Below are positions 1 to 8,563 of a stretch of DNA of 64,000 nucleotides, piece by piece. Below the pieces are notes generated by a model. That model saw only the letters and a program-made list of their open reading frames with translations, made no database searches and was not told the DNA's origin. The stretch spans positions 310,001 through 374,000 of the forward strand of contig NZ_JAJGNO010000002.1 of NCBI RefSeq assembly GCF_020782235.1, in the 5' to 3' direction. Numbering within the stretch: the stretch's first letter is position 1; each line of letters opens with the position of its first letter. Both the position numbers and the translations under genes were made by a program. The stretch comes from Sphingobium naphthae (GTDB taxonomy: Bacteria; Pseudomonadota; Alphaproteobacteria; Sphingomonadales; Sphingomonadaceae).

Positions 1-1338
1 ATCAACCTTGTCGGGGGCCTGGCCGTCGGCGTCTTTTCGCACGGGATGGAAGCGGGCGAGGCGATGCAGGTCTTTTCGATCCTGACCATCGGCGACGGCC
101 TTGTCGCGCAGATCCCGGCGCTGTTCAGCGCCATGGCGGCGGGCCTGCTGGTCACCCGCACGACGGACGAGAGCCGCGACGGGAGCCTGGGCCCCGCGAT
201 CGTGCAGCAGATCGGCAGCAAGCCCAAGGTGCTGGCGCCCGCCGCGATCCTGTGCCTGTTGATGGCGCTGATCCCCGGATTTCCCGCTGCGGTCTTCATC
301 GGCATCGCCTTTGCGCTGGGCAGCGCGGCCGCGTGGCAGCATCCGGTGTCGCACGCCTGGATCATGGGCAAGGCGGCGCGGTTCGACAAAGGCGAAAAAC
401 CGTTGCCGCAAACGCTGGCGGCGCAGCCCGAAGCGCCGCGCCCGGTGCGGCCGCTGGTGCTGGAGATCGCCGCGCCCGCGCTCGACGCGGCGCAGGCCGA
501 ACGGCTGCGCGCCCGTTTCGTGCTGGTGATCGAGGCCGTGCAGGCGCGGCTGGGGCTGCCGATGCCCGCGGGCGAAGTCACGACGCGGCTGCTGCCCGAG
601 GGCGAGCGGCCGCGCTGGACGCTGAGCGCCTATGAGGCGCCGGTCGGATCGGGCGAGGTCGACGGGCCGTTCGAGGAGGCGATCGCGCCGGCGATCGAGG
701 CGCTGCTGCGCCGCAATGCGGCCCGTTTTCTGGGCCTGCAGGAAACCACCACCATGCTCAACCGCATGGGCGCCGACTATCCCGACCTGGTCAAGGAAGT
801 CGTGCGCGCCGTGTCATCCCCGCGCATCGCCGAAGTGTTGCGCCTGCTTGCCGAAGAGGAGGTCTGTTTGCGGAATCTGCGCGACGTGCTGGAAGCCATC
901 GCCGAAATCGGTCAGTCGGAACGCAATGCGGTGCCGATCGCGGACCGCACGCGGGTGGCGCTGCGCCGCTATATCGCCGCGCCCCACATGGCGGACGGTC
1001 GTTTCCCCGTGCTGGTCGTGGGCGGCCGGCTGGAGCGTTTCTTCCGCGACAATCTGCAGACGGTGGAGGGCGTCGCGCACCTCGCCATGCCGCCCGACCA
1101 GGCGCGCACGCTGATCGGCATGATCCGCAGCGAAACCGCCAAATGCGGGGCGCGGGCGATCGTCACCGCCTATGATCTGCGCCGGCCGCTGCGGCAGCTG
1201 ACCGCCGGCGACCTCTTCGGCCTGCCGATCCTGTGCTATAATGAGCTGACGCCCGCGCTGCCGCTGGACGTGGTCGGCACGCTCGACCGGACGCCCGACG
1301 CGATCGAGGAACAGGCGCCCGTGGAGGCCGCGGCATGA
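1..1338 (+). CDS. sctV: Type III secretion export gate protein SctV (5' end outside window)
   Basis: This is the C-terminal part (445 residues visible) of the FHIPEP/LcrV-gate family, the nonameric inner-membrane and cytoplasmic export gate that docks chaperone-substrate complexes. The frame is open from base 1. It begins inside the conserved membrane-proximal block (INLVGGLAVGV, then LTIGDGLVAQIPAL and the VTR end of the FHIPEP motif). One or two membrane spans follow at about residues 75-110, then the long cytoplasmic domain. Flagellar FlhA shares this motif, but the next genes encode a secretin, needle-type subunits and SctJ, so the injectisome version is the better call. The gene overlaps sctC by 4 bases (ATGA). 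The missing N-terminal part should carry six or so further membrane helices. Confidence 0.93.
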   Translation: MNLVGGLAVGVFSHGMEAGEAMQVFSILTIGDGLVAQIPALFSAMAAGLLVTRTTDESRDGSLGPAIVQQIGSKPKVLAPAAILCLLMALIPGFPAAVFIGIAFALGSAAAWQHPVSHAWIMGKAARFDKGEKPLPQTLAAQPEAPRPVRPLVLEIAAPALDAAQAERLRARFVLVIEAVQARLGLPMPAGEVTTRLLPEGERPRWTLSAYEAPVGSGEVDGPFEEAIAPAIEALLRRNAARFLGLQETTTMLNRMGADYPDLVKEVVRAVSSPRIAEVLRLLAEEEVCLRNLRDVLEAIAEIGQSERNAVPIADRTRVALRRYIAAPHMADGRFPVLVVGGRLERFFRDNLQTVEGVAHLAMPPDQARTLIGMIRSETAKCGARAIVTAYDLRRPLRQLTAGDLFGLPILCYNELTPALPLDVVGTLDRTPDAIEEQAPVEAAA

Positions 1339-3143
1339 GGCGGATGTTGCGCCTGTCCTGTGCGCTGGCGCTGGCCTGCGCCACGCCCGCGCTGCATGCC
1401 GCCGAGCCGCCCTTTGGCGACCGGAAGGTCAACATCAGCGCGCGCGACCAGCCGGCGGCCGATTTCCTGAACCAGTTCTTCGCCGCATCGGGCCTGCGGG
1501 TCGCGGTGAACGGCACGGTGTCGGGCAAGATCAACGGCCGCTTTTCGGGCATGCCCGCCGACATCTGGCGGCAGGTGGCGAGCGCGTTCAACCTGATCGC
1601 CTATTATGACGGGTCGGTCGTCACCGTCTACAGCGCCAATGACGTGCAGAGCCGCACGATGAGCGTGGCGGCCGGGCGCGCCGCCGACCTGTCGGGCGCC
1701 GTCGCGCGCGGGCGGTTGAGCGACGGCAACAACCGGGTGCGCATCACATCGGCCGAAAGCGTGCTGGCGACCGGCGTGCCCCGTTTCCTGGACCAGGTGC
1801 AGCAGATCGCCAGCGCCCTGCCCCGCACCGCCGTGCGCGAGCGGCCGCCGGTCGCCGCGATCGCGCCCGGCCGCGCCCAGCCGCTGACGCCCGGCGGCAT
1901 CGATCCCTATGAACTGCGCGTCTTCTACCTGCGCTACGCCCGCGCCGACGACACCACGCTGCGCACGGGCGATCGCGAAGTGCGCGTACCCGGCGTCGCC
2001 ACCATCGTCGCGCGCGTGATGGGCGACGGGCTGCCGATCGGCACCGTCGGCGGCAGCTATGGCGCGCAGCAGGTGCGCCAGTCGGTGCCGCGCCTGATGG
2101 GCAAGGGGCTGGACAGCGTCTCCCCCGACGCGTCGCGCTCCACCCCCTATGACAATGACGAGGAGGATTATCTGGGTCTGCCCGGCCAGGAGCCGATCGT
2201 GGTCCAGGCCCAGCCCGTGCCGCAGGTCGGCCCGCGCATCACCGTCGATCCTTCGCTCAACGCCGTCATCGTGCGCGACCGGCCCGAAAACATGCCCGCC
2301 TATGAGGGGCTGGTGCGGTCGCTGGACGTCGCGCCGCAGATCGTGGAGCTGGAAGCGACGATCATCGACATCAATGTCGACCGGCTGCGCGAGCTGGGCA
2401 TCAACTGGCGCTTCCAGAGCGGCGACTGGAGCGCGCTGTTCGGCGGCGACATCGTCCGGCGCACGGGCAATCCGCTGACCGACGCGCTGAACACCGGCAG
2501 CGTCAATCGCGGCCTGTCGCTGTCGGGCATCATCGGCGCGAACAACGAGTTCATCGCCCGCATCAGCGCGCTGGAGGAAAAGGGCGCGGCCAAGGTTGTG
2601 TCGCGGCCGCAGCTCGTCACCCTGTCCAATGTCGAGGCGGTGTTCGACCGCACCCGCACCTTCTATGTCCGGGTCGCGGGCGACCGGCAGGTCGACCTGT
2701 TCAACGTGACCGCCGGCACGGTGCTGCGGGTCAACCCGCATGTGCTGGTCGACAATGGCCAGCCGCGCATCCGCATGGTCGTCAATGTCGAGGATGGCGC
2801 GCTGCTCGACGGAACGGTCGACCGCATTCCGGTGGTGGAGCGCGCCAGCGTCAACACCCAGGCGCTGATCGCCGAGGGCGAAAGCCTGTTGCTGGGCGGC
2901 CTGACCGTCAATTCCGACATGGACGCGGAAACCGCCATTCCGGTGCTGGGCCAGATCCCGGTGCTGGGCGAATTGTTCAAGTCGCGATCGAAGCGCCGCC
3001 AGCATGTGGAGCGGCTCTTCCTGATTTCCCCCCGCATCACCCGGCTGGACACGCCGACGATGACCGCGCCGATGCCGACCAGGTTCGGCGTCGCGCCCGC
3101 GTCCCCGCCCGCGCCCCGCCTGCAGATGGAGAGCCTGCAATGA
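1335..3143 (+). CDS. sctC: Type III secretion outer-membrane secretin SctC
   Basis: Secretin (602 aa) forming the outer-membrane ring of the injectisome. A Sec signal peptide covers residues 1-22 (MRRMLRLSCALALACATP then ALHA). The N0 domain follows (about 25-110), then N1/N3 ring domains (about 175-340, with a low-complexity insertion near 255-285). The C-terminal secretin core (about 345-570) shows IVELEATIIDINVDRLRELG, VVSRPQLVTLSN and the family hallmark VLGQIPVLGELFKS followed by LFLISPRI. Length is typical of YscC/HrcC. The start overlaps the sctV stop and the stop overlaps the sctD start, both as ATGA, so translation is probably coupled. No pilotin gene is visible nearby. Confidence 0.93.
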   Translation: MRRMLRLSCALALACATPALHAAEPPFGDRKVNISARDQPAADFLNQFFAASGLRVAVNGTVSGKINGRFSGMPADIWRQVASAFNLIAYYDGSVVTVYSANDVQSRTMSVAAGRAADLSGAVARGRLSDGNNRVRITSAESVLATGVPRFLDQVQQIASALPRTAVRERPPVAAIAPGRAQPLTPGGIDPYELRVFYLRYARADDTTLRTGDREVRVPGVATIVARVMGDGLPIGTVGGSYGAQQVRQSVPRLMGKGLDSVSPDASRSTPYDNDEEDYLGLPGQEPIVVQAQPVPQVGPRITVDPSLNAVIVRDRPENMPAYEGLVRSLDVAPQIVELEATIIDINVDRLRELGINWRFQSGDWSALFGGDIVRRTGNPLTDALNTGSVNRGLSLSGIIGANNEFIARISALEEKGAAKVVSRPQLVTLSNVEAVFDRTRTFYVRVAGDRQVDLFNVTAGTVLRVNPHVLVDNGQPRIRMVVNVEDGALLDGTVDRIPVVERASVNTQALIAEGESLLLGGLTVNSDMDAETAIPVLGQIPVLGELFKSRSKRRQHVERLFLISPRITRLDTPTMTAPMPTRFGVAPASPPAPRLQMESLQ

Positions 3144-4294
3144 CCGCTGCAACGATCCGTGGGATCGACATGCCGCGCGGCACCGCCGTCGCGCACCGCG
3201 TGCTCAAACTCCTGTCGGGCCGCCTGTCCGGCAAGGCCTACCCGCTCGACGGGCGCGCGCGCGTCAGCATCGGCCATGGCCTGGCCAATGACGTGGTGCT
3301 GCGCGGCGCGGGCACGCGCGACTGCGCGATCGAGCTGGAGCTCAACCCCGACACCGCACAGCTGCGCGTGCTGCAGGGACAGGTGGAATTGCTGGGCCGC
3401 ACGCTGGCGGCGGGCGAGCAGGCGGTGCTGCCGGCCTATCTGCCCTTTCGCCTGGGCGAATATCTGGTCGCGCATGGCGCGCCGGTGTCGCCGCGCTGGG
3501 AGGATGCGAGCAAGATCGCCGATACGCCCTGCGGCGTTGCAGTGGGGCCGTTGCAGGCGCCGCGCCTGATCGACCGGATGCTGGACATGGGCCGCGCGCA
3601 TGTCGGCCGGATCGACCGCAAGATGGCGCGGCTGGCGCTGGGCGCGGGCTGCGCCGGGCTGCTGTGCGTCGCGGCGGCCGAGCCGCTGGGGACGCTGGTC
3701 ACCGGCCAGAGCGGCGACAAGGCCGCCCTGACCCGCGCCGTGCGGCAGGCGGGCTTCAGCGGCGTCACGGTCGGCGAGGCGCCGGGCGGCGCGCTCAGCA
3801 TCGGCGGCGTGGTGCGCGACGAGGAGGAACTGGCGCGGCTGCGCGCGCTCGCAACCCAGCATGGCGACGGCGTGATCGTCGATGCCCAGACCGGGCCGCA
3901 ACTCGCCAGCGCAGCGACCGACATCCTGCAGGGCAAGGGCGTCGCCGCGCGCGTCAGCCCGGCCCAGCCCGGCGCGCTGGTCGTGCGCGCAGGCTATATG
4001 CCCGCCGACCGGCAGGCGCAGGTGAGGGCCGACCTGCGCAAGGACCTGCCCGCCGTGCGGCAGGTGGGCTTCCGCGTCGACGACAGCCTGGACGCGAGCC
4101 CGCTGCAATCCTTCTTCACCCAGAGCGGCGCGGGGCTGGCGACGATCGTCGCCGATCCCGCCCATATCGTGACCGCCGACGGGTCGCACTGGTTTCCGGG
4201 CGCCACCCTGCCCACCGGACATCATCTGGTGTCCGTCGCCCCCAATGCCGTCACCTTCGAGAAGGACGGCCGAATGGAACGCATCACCCCCTGA
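3140..4294 (+). CDS. sctD: Type III secretion inner-membrane ring protein SctD
   Basis: SctD (384 aa) forms the outer of the two inner-membrane rings and contacts the secretin. A cytoplasmic FHA-like beta-sandwich spans about residues 18-125 (VLKLLSGRLSGKAYPL, then GHGLANDVVLR). A single membrane helix lies at about 162-181. Periplasmic BON/ring-building modules follow (about 190-330), including SGVTVGEAPGGALSIGGVV and a second repeat ending ADLRKDLPAVRQVGFRVDD. The order FHA, one helix, ring modules and the position after sctC support the call. Sequence identity to well-studied members is low by eye. A Met at residue 11 is an alternative start, but the ATGA overlap with sctC favours position 3140. 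Confidence 0.8.
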   Translation: MTAATIRGIDMPRGTAVAHRVLKLLSGRLSGKAYPLDGRARVSIGHGLANDVVLRGAGTRDCAIELELNPDTAQLRVLQGQVELLGRTLAAGEQAVLPAYLPFRLGEYLVAHGAPVSPRWEDASKIADTPCGVAVGPLQAPRLIDRMLDMGRAHVGRIDRKMARLALGAGCAGLLCVAAAEPLGTLVTGQSGDKAALTRAVRQAGFSGVTVGEAPGGALSIGGVVRDEEELARLRALATQHGDGVIVDAQTGPQLASAATDILQGKGVAARVSPAQPGALVVRAGYMPADRQAQVRADLRKDLPAVRQVGFRVDDSLDASPLQSFFTQSGAGLATIVADPAHIVTADGSHWFPGATLPTGHHLVSVAPNAVTFEKDGRMERITP

Positions 4295-4317
4295 AGACGC
4301 ACATAAGGAGATTTGAC

Positions 4318-4632
4318 ATGACCGACAGTATTTCCCGCGCCGACATGGCGACCCTCGCCAGCACGCCGCTGACCGGCGCGCGCATGCGCCAGGACGACGC
4401 GCCCGGCAACTGGTTCGAAGCCTTTGCCTCCGCCTGGGGCAAGGCGCTCGACCGCCAGGCCGCGACGATCGAACAGAAATCCGACCTGATCGCCAATGAA
4501 GGCGGCGACAATCCGTCGCAGATCACCATGCTGACCGCAGAGGCGATGAAGATGAGCTTTCTGTCGAACAGCTCGCACAGTTCGATCGACAGCGTGTCCA
4601 AGGCGCTCGAAACCATGGCGCGCAAGCAATGA
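4318..4632 (+). CDS. sctF: Probable type III secretion needle subunit SctF
   Basis: A 104-aa polar, helical protein without cysteines or a signal peptide, preceded by AAGGAG six bases before the ATG. The C-terminal half (DNPSQITMLTAEAMKMSFLS, then SSIDSVSKALETMARKQ) has the layout of YscF/MxiH/CdsF-type needle subunits: a helix, a loop with a DNP turn, then a long helix ending in a short polar tail at the polymerising C-terminus. It is slightly longer than the usual 80-90 residues because of an N-terminal extension of about 25 residues. It sits between sctD and sctI and overlaps sctI by 4 bases. A small T3SS chaperone or SctE/SctG-type protein is the main alternative. Confidence 0.6.
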   Translation: MTDSISRADMATLASTPLTGARMRQDDAPGNWFEAFASAWGKALDRQAATIEQKSDLIANEGGDNPSQITMLTAEAMKMSFLSNSSHSSIDSVSKALETMARKQ

Positions 4633-5015
4633 CGGTCGATCCCGTCACCGCGCAGGCGGCGATCCCCGCCCGGCAGGTGGAGCTGGCGCCGGCCATGCCC
4701 CAGCAGGCCGGGCAGGACGCGGCGGCCGATTTCGCGGCGTCGCTCAAGGTCGCGGCGACCGAGCATATCGGCGGCACCGACATGTCGCCGGCGCTGCGCG
4801 GCATGCTGGGCACGCTGGACAAGGTGAATGGCGAAGCCAAGTCGGTCGCGGACTATGCCCGGTCGGTGGAAGGCACGGGCGGCGAACTGACGCCGGGCGA
4901 GGTCGTCCAGCTGACGATGCGCTGCCAGGAATTCATGTTCCATTGCCAGCTGACGTCCAACATCGCCAATCGCAGCTCGGAAGGCGTGCAGCAGCTGTTC
5001 CGCCAGCAGGGCTGA
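4629..5015 (+). CDS. sctI: Type III secretion inner rod protein SctI
   Basis: A 128-aa protein of the YscI/HrpB (EscI) inner-rod family, which joins the export gate to the needle base. The N-terminal half is Ala/Gln-rich and probably disordered. The C-terminal helix pair (LTPGEVVQLTMRCQEFMFHC, then QLTSNIANRSSEGVQQLFRQ) matches the family pattern of a conserved L-x-P-x-E/D start, an F-x-x-E/Q-L-x-S-x-I-x-x-R/K core and a K/R-Q-Q end. It overlaps the candidate needle gene by ATGA and lies 19 bases before sctJ, which is the usual place for sctI. Confidence 0.75.
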   Translation: MTVDPVTAQAAIPARQVELAPAMPQQAGQDAAADFAASLKVAATEHIGGTDMSPALRGMLGTLDKVNGEAKSVADYARSVEGTGGELTPGEVVQLTMRCQEFMFHCQLTSNIANRSSEGVQQLFRQQG

Positions 5016-5034
5016 AGCTGAGAGGAGAAAGACG

Positions 5035-5775
5035 GTGATCCCCAGAATTGGACAGTCGGGCCTCGCCCTGCTCGCCGCGCTGGCGCTGGCCGGGTGCGGC
5101 AGCCAGGAAATCTACGGCCAGTTGAAGGAGGATCAGGCCAACGACATGATCGCGGCGCTGCGCGACGCGCATATCGACGCGGCAAAATCAGCGGACAAGG
5201 ACGGCCAGTGGGCCGTCGCCGTGAGCCCCGACGATTTTTCCAAGGCGATCCAGCTGCTGCGGGCCAAGGGCCTGCCGCGTGAGGATTTCGCCAATCTGGG
5301 GTCGCTGTTCGAGAAGAAGGGGCTCGTCTCCTCACCCGTGGAGGAACGGGCGCGGCTGATCTACGGGTTGAGCCAGGAGCTGAGCCACACGGTGAGCGAG
5401 ATTGACGGCGTCGTCCAGGCGCGCGTCCATCTCGCCATGCCGGAGGCCGACCCCCTGTCCGACAAGGTCAAGCCCGCATCGGCCGCCATCTTCGTCAAAT
5501 ATCAGCCCGGCTATGACCTGCGCAGCCAGACCGGCGCGATCAAGTCGCTGGTGACCAACAGCATCGAAGGGCTGGCCTATGACAAGGTGTCGGTGGTGAT
5601 GGTGCCGAGCCAGGCTGCGCCGCCGCCCGAACAGTCGATGCTGGTGGCGAGCTTCGACAGCTGGGCGAGCCGTATCCTGCTGGCGCTGGTCGGGCTGGGC
5701 GGGCTCGCCACCCTGTTCTGGCGTCGGCGGCGCCCCGTCGCGGTCCCGGCGCGGGTCGAGAGCGAGCAGGCATGA
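5035..5775 (+). CDS. sctJ: Type III secretion inner-membrane ring lipoprotein SctJ
   Basis: SctJ/YscJ/PrgK lipoprotein (246 aa), the inner ring of the basal body. It starts at GTG 5035 behind AGAGGAGAAAG. The lipobox is LALAGC with the lipidated Cys at residue 21. The YscJ/FliF domain follows: LKEDQANDMIAALRDAHIDA (RBM1), then VSEIDGVVQARVHLAMPEAD and SAAIFVKYQPG (RBM2). A single C-terminal membrane helix (about 215-232) ends in an Arg-rich stop-transfer RRRRP. Length and topology are typical. The stop overlaps the next gene by 4 bases. Confidence 0.95.
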   Translation: MIPRIGQSGLALLAALALAGCGSQEIYGQLKEDQANDMIAALRDAHIDAAKSADKDGQWAVAVSPDDFSKAIQLLRAKGLPREDFANLGSLFEKKGLVSSPVEERARLIYGLSQELSHTVSEIDGVVQARVHLAMPEADPLSDKVKPASAAIFVKYQPGYDLRSQTGAIKSLVTNSIEGLAYDKVSVVMVPSQAAPPPEQSMLVASFDSWASRILLALVGLGGLATLFWRRRRPVAVPARVESEQA

Positions 5776-6215
5776 GCAGCGGCTCGGCGGCGCGGCGCGA
5801 ACTGGCGCAGGTGGCGCGTCATGGCGGCTGGCCGATGACGCGCGGCGCGCGCCTGGGTCGCCCGGCGCGGCCGGACTTTGCGACGCTGCGCGCGCTGCCG
5901 CGATGGCCCGCGCTGGACCCGGCGCGGCAGCAGCGAGTCGCGACCGTCGCGCTGCTGATCGGCGCGCAGTCGGCGCTGGGACGACTGATCGACGGCGCGC
6001 GCCTGCGCGGCTACGCCATGCTGGTGGGCGCGCCGGTGCTGGAGCGGCTGTGGACGCTGGAGGATGGCGGTCGCGATCCCCTGCCCCCGGTCGAGGCGCT
6101 GCCCCATGCGGCCGAGCGCCTGCTGCGCGCGGCGGCGACCGACGCCGAAGCGCGCCAGCGCATGGACCAGGCCGAAGCGCTTCTGAAGGAACTGGACGCA
6201 TGGCCTTTCACCTGA
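5772..6215 (+). CDS. sctK: Probable type III secretion sorting-platform protein SctK
   Basis: A 147-aa soluble, Arg/Ala-rich helical protein encoded between sctJ and sctL, the normal position of sctK (YscK/OrgA/MxiK), the adaptor linking the inner ring to the SctQ pods. Family members are very divergent. The visible support is the 'LPRWPALDPARQQRVATVAL' helix followed by a small hydrophobic segment and an acidic C-terminal coiled stretch (ARQRMDQAEALLKELDAWPF). It starts within the sctJ stop codon and overlaps sctL by 16 bases. The call rests mainly on position and size. Confidence 0.55.
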   Translation: MSSGSAARRELAQVARHGGWPMTRGARLGRPARPDFATLRALPRWPALDPARQQRVATVALLIGAQSALGRLIDGARLRGYAMLVGAPVLERLWTLEDGGRDPLPPVEALPHAAERLLRAAATDAEARQRMDQAEALLKELDAWPFT

Positions 6216-6805
6216 TCCACGCCGATGGCCGCAGCCTGCTGGCGAGCGACAGGCCGCTGCTGCGCGACCAGGAACGCGCGCCGATCACCGAGGCGGTCGC
6301 GCTGCTGGGCGCGGTGCGCGGCTGGCATGACGGACAGGCGCAGGCGCTGGCCGAAGCGCGCGACGCTGCGGCGGCGCAGGGCCGGCGCACCGGCGAAGAG
6401 GAAGGCCGCGCCGCCTTCGCCGAGGCGATCGCCACGCTGACCGAGCAGGCGCAGGCCGATGCCGCCCGCCGCGACGAGGATGTCGCCGCGCTGGCCTTGG
6501 CGGCGCTGCGCCAGATGGTCGGCGCGCTGCCCGCCGAGGACAGGATGACCGGCATCGCTCGCCGCGCCGTCGAGGCGCTGGGGTCGCGCGGACCGATATT
6601 GGTCGAAGTGTCCGTCGCGATGCAGCCGCATGTCGAGCGCGCATTCGCCGACCGGCCGTCGTCGGTCGAAGTGGCGGTGCGGGTGCGCGAAGGTCTGGCC
6701 GACGACCAGTGCCGCCTGACGGCCCCCGACGGTCGGATCGTCGCCGATGTGGGCGTGCAGATACAATCCTTCGCCGCGCGCTGGGAGGTGGCCGATGCGC
6801 TCTGA
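6200..6805 (+). CDS. sctL: Type III secretion stator/ATPase regulator SctL
   Basis: A 201-aa protein of the HrpE/YscL/FliH family, the peripheral-stalk-like stator that holds SctN and links it to the sorting platform. The central region (about 45-110) is an Ala/Glu/Arg coiled coil (GRRTGEEEGRAAFAEAIATL). The C-terminal domain (about 110-200) contains the conserved pair ILVEVSVAMQPHVERAF and CRLTAPDGRIVADVGVQIQS, equivalent to the FliH 'C-x-L-x-x-x-x-G-x-I-D' region. The ATG at 6200 overlaps the upstream gene and gives the expected length. It overlaps sctN by 11 bases. Confidence 0.75.
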   Translation: MAFHLIHADGRSLLASDRPLLRDQERAPITEAVALLGAVRGWHDGQAQALAEARDAAAAQGRRTGEEEGRAAFAEAIATLTEQAQADAARRDEDVAALALAALRQMVGALPAEDRMTGIARRAVEALGSRGPILVEVSVAMQPHVERAFADRPSSVEVAVRVREGLADDQCRLTAPDGRIVADVGVQIQSFAARWEVADAL

Positions 6806-8105
6806 CACGCGCCTGTCCGCCCTGTTCGACACGCTGGAGGCGGGGCCGGGCTTCGAGCAGCGCGGCAAGGTGCGCGGCGCGATCGGCACCGCGATCCGCG
6901 TGAGCGGCGTCACCGTGCGCATCGGCGACATTTGCGAGCTGGCGAGCCCGGCGGGCCGCCATTCGCTGCTGGCCGAGGTGGTCGGCCTGTCGGAACATGA
7001 AGCGATCCTCTCGCCGATGGGCGACCTGCGCGGGCTGTCGGGCGAAACCGAAGTGATGGTGCGCGTGGGCGAAGACCGGGTGCCGGTGTCGGGCGCGCTA
7101 TTGGGCCGGGTGCTGGACGCGCGGCTGCAACCGCTCGACGGGCTGCCGCCGGTCGAGACGCCGGCGAGCCAGCCCCTCTATGCCGCCGCGCCCAATCCGA
7201 TGGAGCGCCAGCGGATCGACAGGCAGGTGGAAACGGGCGTGCGCGCGATCGACGGGCTGCTGCCGCTGGGGCGCGGGCAGCGGATCGGCGTGTTCGCCGC
7301 GGCGGGCGGCGGCAAGAGCACCTTGCTGGGCACGCTGGCGCGGCAGGCACAGGCCGACGTCATCGTCATCGCCCTGATCGGCGAGCGCGGCCGCGAAGTG
7401 CGCGAGTTCATCGAGGATAATCTGGGCAGCGAGGGGCTGGCGCGATCGGTGGTGATCGCATCGACATCCGACCGCCCGGCGCTGGAGCGTGCGCGCGCCG
7501 CCCATGCCGCCACCGCCATCGCCGAGGGCTTTCGCGCCGAGGGCAAGCATGTCCTGCTGCTGATGGATTCGGTGACGCGCTTCGCGCGCGCGCTGCGCGA
7601 GATCGGCCTGGCGTCGGGCGAGCCGCCGGTGCGGCGCGGATTCCCCCCGTCCGTCTTCGCCGAACTGCCGCGCCTGTTCGAACGGGCCGGGTGCGACGCG
7701 CGCGGCGCGATCACCGGCATCTACACGGTGCTGCTGGAGGATGAGGAGGATGACCCGGTCGGCGAGGAAGTGCGATCGCTGCTCGACGGGCATGTCATCC
7801 TGTCGCGCAAGCTGGCGGCGCGCGGCCATTATCCCGCGATCGATATATTGGTGAGCCAGAGCCGGCTGATGGGGCAGTTGATGGAGGAAGGCGAGCGGCG
7901 CGCCGCCCTCTCCTTCCGCGCGATGCTCGCCAAGCTCGACGAGATCGAACTGCTGCTGCAGGTCGGCGACTATAAGCCGGGGCAGGATGCGCTGGCCGAC
8001 CGCGCCATCGCGCGGCGCGACGAACTGAACGGATTCCTGCGGCAATCGACTCATGAACCGGCGCCCTTGCCGATGACACGCACCATCCTGAGAGGATTTG
8101 AATGA
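6795..8105 (+). CDS. sctN: Type III secretion ATPase SctN
   Basis: The hexameric ATPase (436 aa) that strips chaperones and unfolds substrates. It has an N-terminal beta-barrel (1-95). Walker A is AAAGGGKS at 168-175 and GERGREVREF is at 196-205. Walker B is LLLMDSVTRFA with Asp258, followed by the FliI/YscN signature PPVRRGFPPSVFAELPRLFE. The C-terminal domain carries LDEIELLLQVGDYKPGQDA. The start at 6795 gives a family-normal length and overlaps sctL; an in-frame GTG upstream would run deeper into sctL. The stop overlaps sctO. This is the most certain gene of the operon together with sctC and sctJ. Confidence 0.96.
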   Translation: MRSDTRLSALFDTLEAGPGFEQRGKVRGAIGTAIRVSGVTVRIGDICELASPAGRHSLLAEVVGLSEHEAILSPMGDLRGLSGETEVMVRVGEDRVPVSGALLGRVLDARLQPLDGLPPVETPASQPLYAAAPNPMERQRIDRQVETGVRAIDGLLPLGRGQRIGVFAAAGGGKSTLLGTLARQAQADVIVIALIGERGREVREFIEDNLGSEGLARSVVIASTSDRPALERARAAHAATAIAEGFRAEGKHVLLLMDSVTRFARALREIGLASGEPPVRRGFPPSVFAELPRLFERAGCDARGAITGIYTVLLEDEEDDPVGEEVRSLLDGHVILSRKLAARGHYPAIDILVSQSRLMGQLMEEGERRAALSFRAMLAKLDEIELLLQVGDYKPGQDALADRAIARRDELNGFLRQSTHEPAPLPMTRTILRGFE

Positions 8106-8563
8106 TGAGCGACCAGATCGACCAGCTCAAGACCATCGTCCGGCTGCGCAAGCGCGACCTGGAGCGGTGTGCACATGAGGTCGCGGCCGCGCGTCAGGCG
8201 ATCGCCGCCGCACAGGCGCAGGAGGAGCAGGCGGCGCGCGCCTGCGCCGACGCGCTGGCGAGCCGGGCGGCGGCGATGATGGAGCGGCTGCGCCAGCCCT
8301 GCGACCCGCTGGTCCAGCTGCATTGTCAGGCCGTCTCCGCACGGGCGGAGGCATCGCAGCTGCTGCGCACCCAGGCCGGCGCGGCGCTGGCCGAGGCGCG
8401 CGCGCTGGCCGACCGGTTGAAGCGCGAATGGCTGCGCGCGCAGGCGCGGCATGACGCGATGCTGCAGGAATTGGAGCGCGCGGTGCAGAGCTGGCAGCGG
8501 CAGGTCGGCCGCCGCGCCGAGGACGAGCTGCGCCCTGCCCCCGTCCCGGCGATGCTGGCATGA
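8102..8563 (+). CDS. sctO: Type III secretion central stalk protein SctO
   Basis: A 153-aa, almost wholly alpha-helical protein forming a two-stranded antiparallel coiled coil (LKTIVRLRKRDLERCAHEVA... and LADRLKREWLRAQARHDAML), as in YscO/InvI/FliJ, the gamma-subunit-like stalk inside the SctN hexamer. No signal peptide or membrane segment is present. It lies directly after sctN, as in nearly all injectisome operons, with a start (ATGATG) overlapping the sctN stop. Sequence conservation in this family is weak, so the call rests on coiled coil, length and position. Confidence 0.7.
   Translation: MMSDQIDQLKTIVRLRKRDLERCAHEVAAARQAIAAAQAQEEQAARACADALASRAAAMMERLRQPCDPLVQLHCQAVSARAEASQLLRTQAGAALAEARALADRLKREWLRAQARHDAMLQELERAVQSWQRQVGRRAEDELRPAPVPAMLA

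Noticed and set aside
1236..3152. Long minus-strand open frame opposite sctC
   Set aside because: It mirrors the codon phase of a well-supported secretin; Ala/Gly/Arg-rich and without family features, as is common in GC-rich DNA.
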